The position numbers and the translations under genes are program-made. Positions 20,092 to 29,146 of a stretch of 64,000 nt of DNA are shown here, in pieces. Below the pieces are notes generated by a model. That model saw nothing but the letters and a program-made list of their open reading frames with translations, did no database searches and was not told the DNA's origin. Origin of the DNA: Streptomyces sp. Tu6071 (GTDB lineage: Bacteria > Actinomycetota > Actinomycetes > Streptomycetales > Streptomycetaceae); assembly GCF_000213055.1 (NCBI RefSeq), contig NZ_CM001165.1, forward strand, positions 5,044,945 to 5,108,944, given 5' to 3'. The stretch's first letter is position 1, and every line of letters begins with the position of its first letter.

Positions 20092-20108
20092 GTGAGTGAG
20101 TGCTCACC
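20092..20108. promoter_or_regulatory. Dyad upstream of wblI
   Basis: GTGAG-TG-CTCAC (20096-20107), also readable as GGTGAG...CTCACC, lies in the 255-bp region between the DUF1707 gene and wblI. Short CGCTCGT repeats follow at 20214-20240. Possible regulator site; no promoter hexamers are certain. Confidence 0.3.
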
Positions 20109-20273
20109 CACCTCGCGGGGAATCCCTCCCCTCCTGCCCCGCGCGCCGCTCCCTCCCGACGCCGTGTCCCCACGCAGTGCATAGGCGCGCGCACAGCGGG
20201 TAGAGCTTGCTCCATCGCTCGTCACACGTCGCTCGTCGCTCGCGAAGCCGTTAGCCGTCGTCAGGAGTAGACC

Positions 20274-20642
20274 GTGCTGTACTCGCCGCGTCAGTCCCTC
20301 CCGATCAGCGCCATCCCCCAGCAGCGGTCCCCCGAGCCGGAGCGCAAGCGCGGTACGAGCACCCCACCCCGCGACAAGGACACCCCGTGGCACGCCGAGG
20401 CCGTCTGCCGCCGCGACGAGGCCGGCCTCTTCTTCGCCCCCTCCAAGGAGCCCACCGCCGCGCGTCTGTCCCGCGAGGACGCCGCCAAACGCGTCTGCGC
20501 CGACTGTCCGGTACGGGTCGAGTGCCGCGAGCACGCGCTGGTCCAGCCGGAGCCGTACGGGGTCTGGGGCGGCCTCACGGCGGCCGAGCGCCGCGTCCTC
20601 CTCGCCCGCCGCCGACGCCGCGCGGTCACTTCGGCCCGCTGA
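20274..20642 (+). CDS. wblI: WhiB-like [4Fe-4S] transcription factor (WblI-like)
   Basis: A 122-residue WhiB-family protein. The four Cys are in EAVCRRDE and in VCADCPVRVEC (C-X2-C-X5-C). The G[V/I]WGG turn GVWGGLTAAERR is followed by the basic tail LLARRRRRAVTSAR. Wbl proteins bind a [4Fe-4S] cluster and usually act with the primary sigma factor on promoters. The neighbourhood (class I fumarase, DUF1707, then glpX) matches the S. coelicolor wblI region as I recall it, hence the symbol. GTG 20274 has AGGAG 8 nt upstream. The N-terminus is Pro/Arg-rich and not conserved. Confidence 0.85.
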   Translation: MLYSPRQSLPISAIPQQRSPEPERKRGTSTPPRDKDTPWHAEAVCRRDEAGLFFAPSKEPTAARLSREDAAKRVCADCPVRVECREHALVQPEPYGVWGGLTAAERRVLLARRRRRAVTSAR

Positions 20643-20749
20643 CGCGGAGCCACCCGCCGCACGGCCCGGACCGCCCCTCGCACCCCGGTCTCCGCACCCC
20701 CGTCCCCGCCCCGAGTTGCGCCCCCCGCACCCCGTAAGAGCCTGGAAGG

Positions 20750-21358
20750 GTGAACGCACTCACCCCCGGCTTCCACGGAAAGCCCCGGCGGCTCACCGAC
20801 CGGCTGCCCCCGGGCCAGTACCCGACGGAGATGTTCCCCGTCCTCTCCGCCGGGCCCACCCCCCGCCTGCGCACCGAGGCGTACACCTTCACGCTCACCT
20901 CCGAGACGGGCGAGCGGCACACGTGGGACTGGGACGGTCTCCTCGCGCTGCCGCAGGAGGAGGTCACCACCGACATCCACTGCGTGACGCGGTGGTCGAA
21001 GTTCGGCACGCGGTGGAAGGGCGTCGCCCTCGACACCCTGCTCGAAGCGGCGGGCGGCGCGGGCCCGCGCGCCCGGTACGTCGTCGCCGAGTCCCACGGC
21101 GGCTACACGACGAACCTCCCGCTCGCCGAGATCACCGGCGGGCGCGCCTGGATCGTCCACGAGTACGACGGCTTCCCCGTCTCGCCCGAGCACGGCGGCC
21201 CGCTGCGGCTGCTCGTCCCGCGTCTGTACTTCTGGAAGTCCGCGAAGTGGCTCAAGGGCATCCGCCTCACGGTCGAGGACGAGCCCGGCTTCTGGGAGAA
21301 CGCGGGCTACCACAACCACGGCGACCCCTGGCGCGAAGAGCGCACCTGGAGCGACTGA
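20750..21358 (+). CDS. Molybdopterin-dependent (sulfite-oxidase-fold) oxidoreductase
   Basis: A 202-residue soluble protein of the oxidoreductase molybdopterin-binding family. The presumed Mo-ligating Cys is in TTDIHCVTRWSKFGTRWKGV, and the family ending LKGIRLTVEDEPGFWENAGY with a final HGDPW stretch is present. The size is that of MsrP/YedY-like catalytic subunits but there is no Tat signal, so it probably acts in the cytoplasm. The next gene (flavin reductase) starts 1 bp after the stop and is the likely electron donor. GTG 20750 directly follows GGAAGG; a GAGCCT hexamer 6 nt upstream would also allow leaderless expression. Confidence 0.85.
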   Translation: MNALTPGFHGKPRRLTDRLPPGQYPTEMFPVLSAGPTPRLRTEAYTFTLTSETGERHTWDWDGLLALPQEEVTTDIHCVTRWSKFGTRWKGVALDTLLEAAGGAGPRARYVVAESHGGYTTNLPLAEITGGRAWIVHEYDGFPVSPEHGGPLRLLVPRLYFWKSAKWLKGIRLTVEDEPGFWENAGYHNHGDPWREERTWSD

Positions 21359-21359
21359 C

Positions 21360-22106
21360 ATGGCCGCCCCCGCCGCCCGCGGCAGTACCCCGTACCAGCG
21401 CTGGGCCCGCGCGACGCTGCTCGCCCGCACCCCCGAGACCGGCACCGCGCGCACCCTCGTACTCCGCGCCCCCGGCTGGCCGGGCCACCTGCCCGGCCAG
21501 CACATCGACATCCGCCTCACCGCCGAGGACGGCTACCGGGCCGCCCGCAGCTACTCGCTCGCCGCGCCCGGCAGGGGCGAGCACCTGGAGGTGGGCGTCC
21601 AGCCGGTCGACGACGGCGAGGTCTCGCCCTACCTCGCCGAGGACCTGCCGGTCGGCGCCGACGTGGAGGTACGGGGACCGCTCGGCGGCTGGTTCGTGTG
21701 GCGCCCCGAGCGCGCCACGGCCCCGCTCCTCCTCCTCGCGGGCGGCTCCGGCGTCGTCCCGCTGATGGCGATGCTGCGCGGCCACCGCACCTCGGGGGCC
21801 CGCGTCCCGGCCCGCCTCGTCTACTCCGTGCGCGACCCGGCGCAGCTCTGGTACGGGAGCGAACTGGCGGCCTTCGCCCCGCCCGTGTCCGTACGGCTCC
21901 TGCACACCAGGGCCGCGCCGCCCGGCGACCCGCGCCCGCCGGGCCGGATCGCGAGCACCGACCTCCCCGACGCCGACGGCCCCTTCGCCCCCGGCGTCCC
22001 CGACGTCTTCGTCTGCGGCCCGACCGGCTTCGTCGAGTACGCGGCCGACCTGCTCCTCCTCGCGGGCCACCCCGCGGAGCGCATCCGCACCGAACGCTTC
22101 GGCTGA
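21360..22106 (+). CDS. Ferredoxin-reductase-like FAD/NAD(P)H oxidoreductase
   Basis: A 248-residue flavoprotein reductase. FAD-binding motif is ARSYSLAAPG (RxYS type) in the N-terminal barrel, NAD-binding motif LLLLAGGSGVVPLMAML, and the C-terminal VFVCGPTGFVEYAADLLL. No 2Fe-2S domain is fused, so electrons likely pass straight to the adjoining molybdopterin protein. The stop of that gene and this ATG are 1 bp apart, indicating coupling. A small zinc-ribbon gene follows 30 bp downstream. Together the three resemble a reductase-type repair or detoxification unit; the substrate is unknown. Confidence 0.88.
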   Translation: MAAPAARGSTPYQRWARATLLARTPETGTARTLVLRAPGWPGHLPGQHIDIRLTAEDGYRAARSYSLAAPGRGEHLEVGVQPVDDGEVSPYLAEDLPVGADVEVRGPLGGWFVWRPERATAPLLLLAGGSGVVPLMAMLRGHRTSGARVPARLVYSVRDPAQLWYGSELAAFAPPVSVRLLHTRAAPPGDPRPPGRIASTDLPDADGPFAPGVPDVFVCGPTGFVEYAADLLLLAGHPAERIRTERFG

Positions 22107-22136
22107 ACGCGCCGACCAACGGCAGGAGTTGACCCC

Positions 22137-22403
22137 ATGACCGACGCATACCTCGACGGCAACGCCCTCGCGGGCCCCCTCGCCCCGATCCTCGCGGTCG
22201 ACCCCACCACCGCCTGGCGCCACTGCCCGGACTGCGGCGTCCGGGGCCCCCTCGCGGGGCTGCGCGTCTACGGGCCCGAGCCGGGCCTCACCGCGCGCTG
22301 CCCCGGCTGCGAGGCGATCGCCCTCCGCATCACCACCGAGGGCCCCTTCACCTGGCTCTCCCTCGGCGGCCCGGACGGCGCCTTCCGCTTCCGGACGGGG
22401 TGA
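22137..22403 (+). CDS. Small zinc-ribbon protein (DUF6510-like)
   Basis: An 88-residue protein with two Cys pairs, HCPDCGVRGPL and ARCPGCEAIAL, forming a probable zinc ribbon, followed by a beta-rich end LRITTEGPFTWLSLGG. It is the third gene of the molybdopterin oxidoreductase/flavin reductase operon (30 bp after the reductase, CAGGAG before ATG). Function unknown; the constant linkage suggests an accessory or redox role in that complex. Confidence 0.75.
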   Translation: MTDAYLDGNALAGPLAPILAVDPTTAWRHCPDCGVRGPLAGLRVYGPEPGLTARCPGCEAIALRITTEGPFTWLSLGGPDGAFRFRTG

Positions 22404-22495
22404 GGCGCGCGGAGCCTCCTGCCGCAGGCGCGGCGGGGGTACGGGGTGCCCTGGTTCCCCGTCCCCCCGCCGTGTCGACTACCGCTGCCGCGCCC

Positions 22496-23539
22496 TCAGT
22501 TGGCCCGGTCGAAGTCCACGCTCGCGTAGGCGCGCAGCTTCGAGAGCCGGTGCGTCGAGTCGATCTGGCGGATCGTGCCCGACTTCGAGCGCATCACGAG
22601 GGACTGCGTCGTCGCCGTCGCGGCGCGGTAGCGCACGCCGCGCAGGAGTTCGCCGTCCGTGATGCCGGTCGCGACGAAGAAGACGTTCTCGCCCGAGACG
22701 AGGTCGTCCGTGGACAGGACGCGGTCGAGGTCGTGGCCCGCGTCGACCGCGCGCTGCCGCTCGGCCTCGTCCTTCGGCCACAGCTTGCCCTGGATCACGC
22801 CGCCGAGGCACTTGATCGCGCAGGCGCTGATGATGCCCTCGGGCGTGCCGCCGATGCCCATGAGCAGGTCCACGCCCGTGCCCTCGCGCACCGCCATGAC
22901 CGAACCGGCCACGTCCCCGTCCGAGATGAACTTGATCCGGGCGCCCGTCTCGCGGATCTCACGGACGATGCCCTCGTGCCGCGGCCGGTCGAGCACGACG
23001 ACGGTGACGTCCTCGGGCGTCGAGTTCTTCGCCTTGGCGACCCGGCGGATGTTCACCGCGACGGGCGCGTTGATGTCGACGAAGTCGGCGGCCTCGGGGC
23101 CCGTCACGAGCTTGTCCATGTAGAAGACGGCGGACGGGTCGAACATCGTGCCCCGGTCGGCCGCCGCGAGCACCGCGATGGCGTTCGGCATGCCCTTCGC
23201 ACAGAGGGTCGTGCCGTCGATCGGGTCGACCGCGATATCGCACTCGGGCCCGGTCCCGTCGCCGATCCGCTCCCCGTTGAAGAGCATCGGCGCCTCGTCC
23301 TTCTCGCCCTCGCCGATCACGACGACACCGCTCATGGAGACGGTCGAGACGAGCGAACGCATCGCCCGCACGGCGGCACCGTCCGCCCCGTTCTTCTCGC
23401 CGCGCCCGACCCAGCGCCCGGCGGACATCGCGGCGGCCTCGGTGACCCGGACGAGTTCGAGGGCGAGGTTGCGGTCCGGGGCCTCCGGTGAGACGTCGAG
23501 GGGGGCAGGCAGGTGGTGTTCGGGGTGCTCAGAACTCAT
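22496..23539 (-). CDS. glpX: Class II fructose-1,6-bisphosphatase
   Basis: A 347-residue GlpX-type FBPase for gluconeogenesis (fructose-1,6-bisphosphate to fructose-6-phosphate). Motifs: [16 protein letters not shown] and [17 protein letters not shown], holding the metal-binding Glu/Asp, and [15 protein letters not shown] in the substrate loop. ATG 23539 is preceded by GGAAGG. It stands alone on the minus strand between the zinc-ribbon gene (convergent) and the DUF4245 gene (divergent). In this region it is a conserved actinobacterial housekeeping gene. Confidence 0.95.
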   Translation of the reverse strand: MSSEHPEHHLPAPLDVSPEAPDRNLALELVRVTEAAAMSAGRWVGRGEKNGADGAAVRAMRSLVSTVSMSGVVVIGEGEKDEAPMLFNGERIGDGTGPECDIAVDPIDGTTLCAKGMPNAIAVLAAADRGTMFDPSAVFYMDKLVTGPEAADFVDINAPVAVNIRRVAKAKNSTPEDVTVVVLDRPRHEGIVREIRETGARIKFISDGDVAGSVMAVREGTGVDLLMGIGGTPEGIISACAIKCLGGVIQGKLWPKDEAERQRAVDAGHDLDRVLSTDDLVSGENVFFVATGITDGELLRGVRYRAATATTQSLVMRSKSGTIRQIDSTHRLSKLRAYASVDFDRAN

Positions 23540-23819
23540 CGGGGCTGCACCTTCCTGATGCGAGCGGCGGCCCCGCGCGAGCGCCCGAGGAGGCGGGGCG
23601 CGGGTCGGGGCCGGAATCGAGGGTTGTTATCGATTTTATCCGCCAGTACGACAAAATGAGCAGCGGGCCCCACGGATGAGCGCACGGAGGGGCCTGGACG
23701 AGGGCGGTGGCGCGCGCGAGGCGCCTGCGGGGCGCGTGTGCGGCACGCGCGGGGTCCGTGCGCGGCGCGTGTGCGGGGCCCGCGCACGAGGCGCGGCGGC
23801 GGTCTGGGACGATGGGCGC

Positions 23820-24386
23820 GTGGCAGGCAAGAGGGGCAAGCAGACGGTTCGGGACATGATCCTGTCGCTCGGCGTGATCGTCGCGATCGCGGCCGGCATC
23901 TGGATCCTCGTCCCCCACGACGATTCCAAGGACCCGGTCGCGCGGGTGGACTACCGCGTCGAGCTGGCGACCGCGCAGCGCGCGGCGGCCTATCCGGTGG
24001 CGGCCCCCGAGGGCCTGCCGAAGACGTGGAAGGCGACCTCGGTCAGGTACCGCGCCCAGGACGGCGACTCCTGGCACCTCGGGTACCTCGACCCGCACGA
24101 GAAGTACGTCGCGGTCGAGCAGTCCACGAAGGACCCGGCCGAGTTCATCGAGAACGTGACGCAGGAGGCCCGCAGCTCGGGCGCCGCGACGCGCATCAAC
24201 GGCCGCGACTGGCAGCCGTACAAGGGCGACCGCTACGACGCGCTCGTGCTGCGCGAAGGCAGGTCGACGACCGTCGTGACCGGCTCGGCGGGCCTCGCGC
24301 AGCTCAAGGCGTTCGCCGAGGCCCTGCGCACCCCCGACCCCGCCGCGGCCTCCGCGTCGGCGGACCCGAGCCCCCGCAGCGCCTGA
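23820..24386 (+). CDS. DUF4245 membrane-anchored protein
   Basis: A 188-residue protein with one N-terminal TM (DMILSLGVIVAIAAGIWIL, about residues 12-31) and a predicted external domain, family DUF4245. It ends in a short Ala/Ser/Pro tail. Function unknown. The GTG at 23820 follows GACGAT by 6 nt; with no ribosome-binding site this suggests leaderless expression. Divergent from glpX, which is a conserved neighbour. A 13-bp terminator hairpin follows. Confidence 0.8.
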   Translation: MAGKRGKQTVRDMILSLGVIVAIAAGIWILVPHDDSKDPVARVDYRVELATAQRAAAYPVAAPEGLPKTWKATSVRYRAQDGDSWHLGYLDPHEKYVAVEQSTKDPAEFIENVTQEARSSGAATRINGRDWQPYKGDRYDALVLREGRSTTVVTGSAGLAQLKAFAEALRTPDPAAASASADPSPRSA

Positions 24387-24419
24387 GCGCCTGAGCCGCG
24401 CCGGTACGGGACACCGCCC

Positions 24420-24464
24420 GGGACGGCCCCGCGGGGCCCTGTGCCGCCTAGGCGGGGCCGTCCC
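24420..24464 (+). terminator. Terminator after the DUF4245 gene
   Basis: GGGACGGCCCCGC (24420-24432) pairs with GCGGGGCCGTCCC (24452-24464), 33 nt after the stop. Confidence 0.7.
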
Positions 24465-24586
24465 GTGCCGCGAGAGCTGTACCGGTCAGCGAGGCTGTTC
24501 CGGGCCGTGAGACCGGTACCGGCCCGCGAGCCCGCCCGGCCCCGCGAGCCCGTCCCACCCCGTACGCAACCGTCCGCGCGGCACAA

Positions 24587-24616
24587 AGCCCCGGGAACGC
24601 CGTTGTTCCCGGGGCT
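24587..24616 (-). terminator. Terminator after the nitroreductase gene
   Basis: AGCCCCGGGAAC pairs with GTTCCCGGGGCT around a 6-nt loop, about 33 nt beyond the minus-strand nitroreductase stop, with a T-containing tail on that strand. Confidence 0.7.
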
Positions 24617-24648
24617 CGCTGTTTCGCGCCCGTTGCCGGGCGCACCGC

Positions 24649-25242
24649 TCAGACGGTGGTGACGACCTCGTCGAAGGCCAGGCGCGGCAGGCGCGGGAAG
24701 GGCGCGGCGTCGGTGCCCGGCTTGCCGATGTTGATGATCATCAGCGGGGTGTGGTCGTCGTCCAGGAACTCCTTCTGGACGCCCGGGAAGTCGAAGCCGG
24801 TCATCGGGCCCGCGGCGAGCCCGGCGGCGCGGATGCCGATGATGAAGTAACCGGCCTGGAGGGTCGCGTTGATCGAGGCGACCTGCTCACGGACGGCGCG
24901 GGCCGAGAAGTACGCCTCGGCGATGCCGGGGGCGTGCGGGACGAGCTTGGGCAGCTCCGCGTGGAACTCGTTGTCCGTCGACAGGATCGCGACGAGCGGC
25001 GCCGAGGCGGTCTTCGCCTGGTTGCCCTCGGCCATGAGCGGCACGAGGCGCTCGCGGGCCTCGGGGGAGCGGACCAGGGTGATGCGCAGCGGCGACTGGT
25101 TGAACGCGGTGGGGCCGAACTTGATCAGGTCGTAGACGGCCTGGATCTGCTCGTCGGTCACCGGCTCATCGGTGAAGGTGTTCGCCGTGCGGGCCTCGCG
25201 GAAGAGGAGGTCCTGGGTGGCTGCGTCGAGAACGAGCGACAT
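24649..25242 (-). CDS. Nitroreductase family protein, malonic-semialdehyde-reductase-like (RutE/HadB)
   Basis: A 197-residue FMN-dependent NADH/NADPH oxidoreductase. RutE/HadB hallmarks: LFREARTANTFTDEPVTDEQ, YDLIKFGPTAFNQSPLR, the middle NATLQAGYFIIGIRAAGLAAG and the end MIINIGKPG. Members reduce malonic semialdehyde to 3-hydroxypropionate or act on nitroaromatics and quinones; no rut genes are adjacent, so the natural substrate is open. ATG 25242 follows a GAGGTACCACC region. Monocistronic, with a terminator downstream. Confidence 0.88.
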   Translation of the reverse strand: MSLVLDAATQDLLFREARTANTFTDEPVTDEQIQAVYDLIKFGPTAFNQSPLRITLVRSPEARERLVPLMAEGNQAKTASAPLVAILSTDNEFHAELPKLVPHAPGIAEAYFSARAVREQVASINATLQAGYFIIGIRAAGLAAGPMTGFDFPGVQKEFLDDDHTPLMIINIGKPGTDAAPFPRLPRLAFDEVVTTV

Positions 25243-25368
25243 GCGGTGGTACCTCGTAAAGGGGAAGGAGCCCTGGTGGGGCCTGGACAGCCCCCACGCT
25301 ACGTCGCCCGACGTTGAAGTTTCAACAAAAAGGGGAACGACGTGATCCGCCTAACAGCCCGCGCGCGC

Positions 25369-25833
25369 TCACTCCCTGCGGAAGACCTGCCGCGAGCCGC
25401 CCTCGGGCCCGGGTTCCGCCGCCTCGGCCGGTACGAAGCCGAGCCGCCGGTAGAAGGCGCGCGCGCCGCTCTCCCCGGCCCCCGGGTGGTCCGCGCCGAA
25501 GGTCACGACCTCGACGCTCCCGGGCCCGAACCGCCGCAGCGCCTCCGCCATGAGTTCCCGGCCCACCCCCGTGCCCCGCGCGCGGGCGGCCACGACGAGC
25601 CAGTGCACGTGGTGCGGCGTGCCCTCGCCGCCGGGCCCCAGCAGGATGCCGCCGAGCGGCCCGTCGGCGTCCTCCACGAGCAGTGCGGCCCCCTCGGCGA
25701 TGTGGGAGCGCAGAGCCGCGTGGAACCCGGGTTCGGCGACCATCGGGCCGAACCAGTGCTCGACCTCGGCGGCGAGCGCGAGGAAGGCGGCGATGTCGGA
25801 GGACGTCGCGGGACGCGGGGGTGCGGGGGTCAC
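25369..25833 (-). CDS. GNAT-family N-acetyltransferase
   Basis: A 154-residue GNAT protein. The acetyl-CoA pyrophosphate-binding loop is AARARGTGVGRELMAEAL (R/Q-x-x-G-x-G/A type) and the C-terminal motif GARAFYRRLGFVPAEA is typical. Acceptor unknown. GTG 25833 is chosen: homology starts right after it and a GAGAAT hexamer lies 6 nt upstream, hinting at leaderless expression. An upstream extension in frame is Arg/Cys-rich and unconvincing. Confidence 0.85.
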   Translation of the reverse strand: MTPAPPRPATSSDIAAFLALAAEVEHWFGPMVAEPGFHAALRSHIAEGAALLVEDADGPLGGILLGPGGEGTPHHVHWLVVAARARGTGVGRELMAEALRRFGPGSVEVVTFGADHPGAGESGARAFYRRLGFVPAEAAEPGPEGGSRQVFRRE

Positions 25834-25975
25834 CGGCGGATTCTCGCAGTCCGCGCGAGCGGGCCGTCGCGCGCGGCACGACCCGTACGCCCCGTACGTG
25901 CCGCACGGCCACACGCCCGCGCCCCGTACTCCCTGCCCGCGCCCCGGACCTCGCGCGGCCCGCTCCCGCCCGCTC

Positions 25976-26236
25976 TCAGTCCTCCTCGCCCGCCCCGGCC
26001 CCCTCCGCCTCGTCCTCGCGCTCCGCGAGTGCCGCGTCGAGCCGGGCCCTCGCGCCCTCCAGCCACGTACGGCAGATACCGGCCAGCTCCTCGCCGCGCT
26101 CCCACAGCGCGAGCGACTCCTCCAGCGTCGCGCCGCCCGATTCGAGCCGGCGCACGACGTCGACCAGCTCGGCCCGCGCCTCCTCGTAACCGAGCGCGGG
26201 GCTCTCGGCGGCCTTCGTCGCTCCCATGTCCTTCAC
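25976..26236 (-). CDS. xseB: Exodeoxyribonuclease VII small subunit
   Basis: An 86-residue XseB. The helical core [20 protein letters not shown] and [20 protein letters not shown] are diagnostic; the C-terminus is acidic. It binds the XseA tails to form the ssDNA exonuclease VII used in mismatch repair and DNA processing. GTG 26236 overlaps the xseA stop by 4 bp (GTGA), coupling the two. An internal ATG at 26227 is an alternative. Confidence 0.92.
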   Translation of the reverse strand: MKDMGATKAAESPALGYEEARAELVDVVRRLESGGATLEESLALWERGEELAGICRTWLEGARARLDAALAEREDEAEGAGAGEED

Positions 26237-27462
26237 CCTTCGTCGTCCTTGCGGCGCTCCGTGCGCCGTACCGTGAACTCGCCCTCCGCGACCCGCGCCC
26301 GCAGCTCCTCGTCCGCCGCGATCTCCTCGGGGGCGCGCACCACGGCGCCGTCCGCGCGCTGGAGCACCGCGTACCCGCGCCGCAGGGTCGCGGCAGGGGA
26401 GAGGGCGACGACGCGCGCGAGCGTGTGGGCCAGGTCGGAGTCGGCGCGGTCGAGCAGGTGGCCGACCGTGCGGCGGGCCCGGTCGATCTCGGCACCGATC
26501 TCCTCGTCCCGCCCGGCCACGAGCCGGTACGGATCGCGCAGCACCGAGTGCGCGAGCGCCTGCTCCAGGCCGTGCGCCTCGCGGTCGACGAGCGCGCGGA
26601 TCGCGTGCCGCGCCCGGTCGCGGGTCTGGCGCACCCGCTCCAGCTCCTCGCCGACGTCCGGGACGACGCGCTTGGCCGCGTCGGTCGGGGTCGAGGCGCG
26701 CAGGTCCGCGACGAGGTCGAGGAGCGGCGTGTCCGGCTCGTGGCCGATGGCCGAGACGACCGGGGTGCGGCAGGCCGCGACCGTACGGATCAGCTCGGCG
26801 TCCGAGAAGGGCAGCAGGTCCTCCACGCTGCCGCCGCCGCGCGCGACGACGATCACGTCCACGTCCGGGTGCGCGTCGAGTTCCTTGACGGCGCCGACGA
26901 CCTGGGAGACCGCGTGGACGCCCTGGACGGCCACCTCCCGGGTCTCGAAGCGGACGGCGGGCCAGCGCGCCTCGGCGTTCTTGATGACGTCCCGCTCGGC
27001 CGCCGAGGCGCGGCCCGTGACGAGGCCGATGCGGCGCGGCAGGAAGGGCAGCGGGCGCTTGCGGTCCGCGGCGAAGAGCCCCTCGGCCGTCAGCTCCCTC
27101 TTGAGCCGCTCCAGCTTGACGAGCAGCTCACCGATGCCGACCGGGCGGATCTCGGAGGCGCGCAGGGAGAGCGAGCCGCGGCCCTGGTACCACTCCGGCT
27201 TCGCCCGGACGACGATCCGCGAGCCCTCCGTGACGACATCGGCGACCGCGTCGAAGACGGGCCGGAAGCACGTCAGCGAGATCGAGACGTCGTGCGAGGA
27301 GTCGCGGAAGGTGAGGAAGACGACGCGGGCGCCGGGGCGCCGCGAGATCTGCGTGAGCTGTCCCTCGACCCACACCTCGCCGAGCCGCGCGACCCAGTCC
27401 CCGATGAGCCGCGAGACCTCCCGGACGGGCAGGGCGGCTTCAGGGGTGGTCTGAACAGGCAT
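26233..27462 (-). CDS. xseA: Exodeoxyribonuclease VII large subunit
   Basis: A 409-residue catalytic subunit. N-terminal OB fold ([20 protein letters not shown]), then the catalytic domain with [35 protein letters not shown] and [20 protein letters not shown], and a helical C-terminus for XseB binding. It degrades single-stranded DNA in both directions. ATG 27462 lies 6 nt after TAGGCT, so the mRNA is probably leaderless. The second gene, xseB, overlaps its stop. Confidence 0.95.
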   Translation of the reverse strand: MPVQTTPEAALPVREVSRLIGDWVARLGEVWVEGQLTQISRRPGARVVFLTFRDSSHDVSISLTCFRPVFDAVADVVTEGSRIVVRAKPEWYQGRGSLSLRASEIRPVGIGELLVKLERLKRELTAEGLFAADRKRPLPFLPRRIGLVTGRASAAERDVIKNAEARWPAVRFETREVAVQGVHAVSQVVGAVKELDAHPDVDVIVVARGGGSVEDLLPFSDAELIRTVAACRTPVVSAIGHEPDTPLLDLVADLRASTPTDAAKRVVPDVGEELERVRQTRDRARHAIRALVDREAHGLEQALAHSVLRDPYRLVAGRDEEIGAEIDRARRTVGHLLDRADSDLAHTLARVVALSPAATLRRGYAVLQRADGAVVRAPEEIAADEELRARVAEGEFTVRRTERRKDDEG

Positions 27463-27468
27463 GCCACG

Positions 27469-27474
27469 AGCCTA
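27469..27474 (-). promoter_or_regulatory. -10 hexamer of leaderless xseA
   Basis: TAGGCT on the minus strand ends 6 nt before the ATG at 27462. Confidence 0.5.
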
Positions 27475-27504
27475 ACGGCCCTCACTGACACGCCGAGCGA
27501 TCGA

Positions 27505-27580
27505 TCCAGCCCCTCTGGGGGCACCTCCCGGCCGGAGGCCGGGGGGGTTCGAGGAGCGGGGTCCGGGGCGGAGCCCCAGA
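27505..27580. repeat. Streptomyces-type dispersed intergenic palindromic repeat
   Basis: Two hairpins, CCCGGCC-GGA-GGCCGGG (27527-27543) and GGGGC-GGA-GCCCC (27565-27577), are joined by GGGTTCGAGGAGCGGGGTCC. On the minus strand this reads GGGGCTCCGCCCCGGACC and resembles an intergenic repeat I know from many Streptomyces genomes. It follows the APC transporter gene and may act as its terminator. Confidence 0.5.
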
Positions 27581-27602
27581 ACACCCGCGCCGCGGAAACC
27601 CC

Positions 27603-29012
27603 CTAACGCAGCACCCGCCACTGCGTCACCAGCACCACCAGCCCGGCGGCCAGCCAGATCGCCCCCACCACCTGCGCCGAGTGCGTCGCCTCCACGATGA
27701 CCGCCACCGTGATCGCGGCCCCCACCACCGGAATCAGCACGTGCCGCCACCAGCTCGGCCGTCCGCCCCCCCGCTGGACGGCGAACCAGCCGACGACGCT
27801 CGCGTGGAGGAGCGTGAAGGCGCTCAGGGCGCCCACGTTCACGACCGAGCTGAGGTCGTCCAGCCCCGTCGCGCGGTTCGCCGCCCACAGGGCCGCCGCG
27901 CACGTGACGACCGCCGAGAGGAGCAGCGCCACGCGCGGGACGCCGTCCCACGTACGGGCCAGGACGCGCGGCAGGCGCCGGTCGCGGCCCATCGCGAAGA
28001 GCAGCCGCCCCGCCGCCGCCTGCCCCGCGAGCGCGGCGAACGCGGCGCCGATCGCCTTGCTCACCGCGACGAGGTCGTGCAGCCAGCCCCCCACCGAGGT
28101 GTCCACCGCGTCGTAGAAGGCCGAGCCCTGCTCCTCGGGGTGCGAGGCGAGGTGCGCGGACGAGACCGGTTCGAGGAGCGCCACCAGGTACGTCTGGAGG
28201 ATGAAGAGCACGCCCGCGAGCGCGAGGCAGAACAGCAGCGCCCGCGCCACCTTCGCCGAGCCGCCCGTCGTCTCCTCGGCGAACGTCGCGATCGCGTCGA
28301 AGCCGAGGTACGAGAGCACCGCGACCGACACGGCGCCGACGACCGCCGAGACCGTGAACGTGCTCGTGTCGCCCGTGAACGGCGACCACCAGTCCCGCAC
28401 CGCCCCGTCCCGTGCCAGGATCACGATCGCCGACACGCAGAAGACGAGCAGCACCACGATCTCCATCGCGAGCACCGCGAAGCCCACGCGCGCGGCGGCC
28501 CGCACCCCCCACAGGTTGAGCGCCGTCGTGATGACGACCGCCGCCGCCGTCCACACCCAGCGCGACACGTCCGGCACGAGCGAGTTCATCGCGATGCCCG
28601 AGAAGAGGTACGCCACGGCCGGGATCAGGAGGTAGTCGAGCATCACCATCCACCCCGCGATGAAGCCCACGTGCCGCCCGAGACCCGCCCGCGCGTACGC
28701 GAAGACCGAGCCCGCGTGCGGCACGACCCGCACCATGAGCGAGTAGCTGTACGCCGTGAAGGCCATCGCGATCGTCGCGACGACGTAGACGAGCGCGACC
28801 GCGCCGTGCGACTTCGCGTCGAGCGTCCCGAAGATCCCGACCGGGGCCATGGGGGCGATGAACAGGAGTCCGTACACGACCAGGTCGCGGAAACCCAGCT
28901 CACGGTGGAGGCGCCCCGAACCCGCCACCGGCGGCGGCGCCCCCGGGTCGACGGCGGGACTCGCCCCCTCGCCCGGCTCCGGACCCTCGTGCCTCGCGCG
29001 CTCGTCGCTCAC
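27603..29012 (-). CDS. APC-superfamily amino acid/polyamine permease
   Basis: A 469-residue transporter with about 12 TM segments. The first helix [19 protein letters not shown] carries the unwound GxG-like substrate motif of APC permeases; [17 protein letters not shown] is the conserved TM6 region. Likely a proton-coupled importer of an amino acid or polyamine; specificity cannot be set. GTG 29012 is supported by AGGAGG 9 nt upstream. Divergent from ispH. Confidence 0.88.
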   Translation of the reverse strand: MSDERARHEGPEPGEGASPAVDPGAPPPVAGSGRLHRELGFRDLVVYGLLFIAPMAPVGIFGTLDAKSHGAVALVYVVATIAMAFTAYSYSLMVRVVPHAGSVFAYARAGLGRHVGFIAGWMVMLDYLLIPAVAYLFSGIAMNSLVPDVSRWVWTAAAVVITTALNLWGVRAAARVGFAVLAMEIVVLLVFCVSAIVILARDGAVRDWWSPFTGDTSTFTVSAVVGAVSVAVLSYLGFDAIATFAEETTGGSAKVARALLFCLALAGVLFILQTYLVALLEPVSSAHLASHPEEQGSAFYDAVDTSVGGWLHDLVAVSKAIGAAFAALAGQAAAGRLLFAMGRDRRLPRVLARTWDGVPRVALLLSAVVTCAAALWAANRATGLDDLSSVVNVGALSAFTLLHASVVGWFAVQRGGGRPSWWRHVLIPVVGAAITVAVIVEATHSAQVVGAIWLAAGLVVLVTQWRVLR

Positions 29013-29133
29013 CCGTGCTCCTCCTGCCTCGCCCGGCCGTCTCGTCACCTGCATACGCCGCGGAGCGCACGCTCCTGCCGCGTACCCGCCAGTCTGGGCG
29101 AGGTGCGCCCCCGGGTCCTGCCCGACACGGCCG

Positions 29134-29139
29134 TACGAT
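29134..29139 (+). promoter_or_regulatory. -10 hexamer of leaderless ispH
   Basis: TACGAT ends 7 nt before the ATG at 29147. Confidence 0.55.
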
Positions 29140-29146
29140 GGGCGGC

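Noticed and set aside
22400..23491. Plus-strand frame opposite glpX
   Set aside because: Antisense shadow; glpX on the minus strand has all family motifs.
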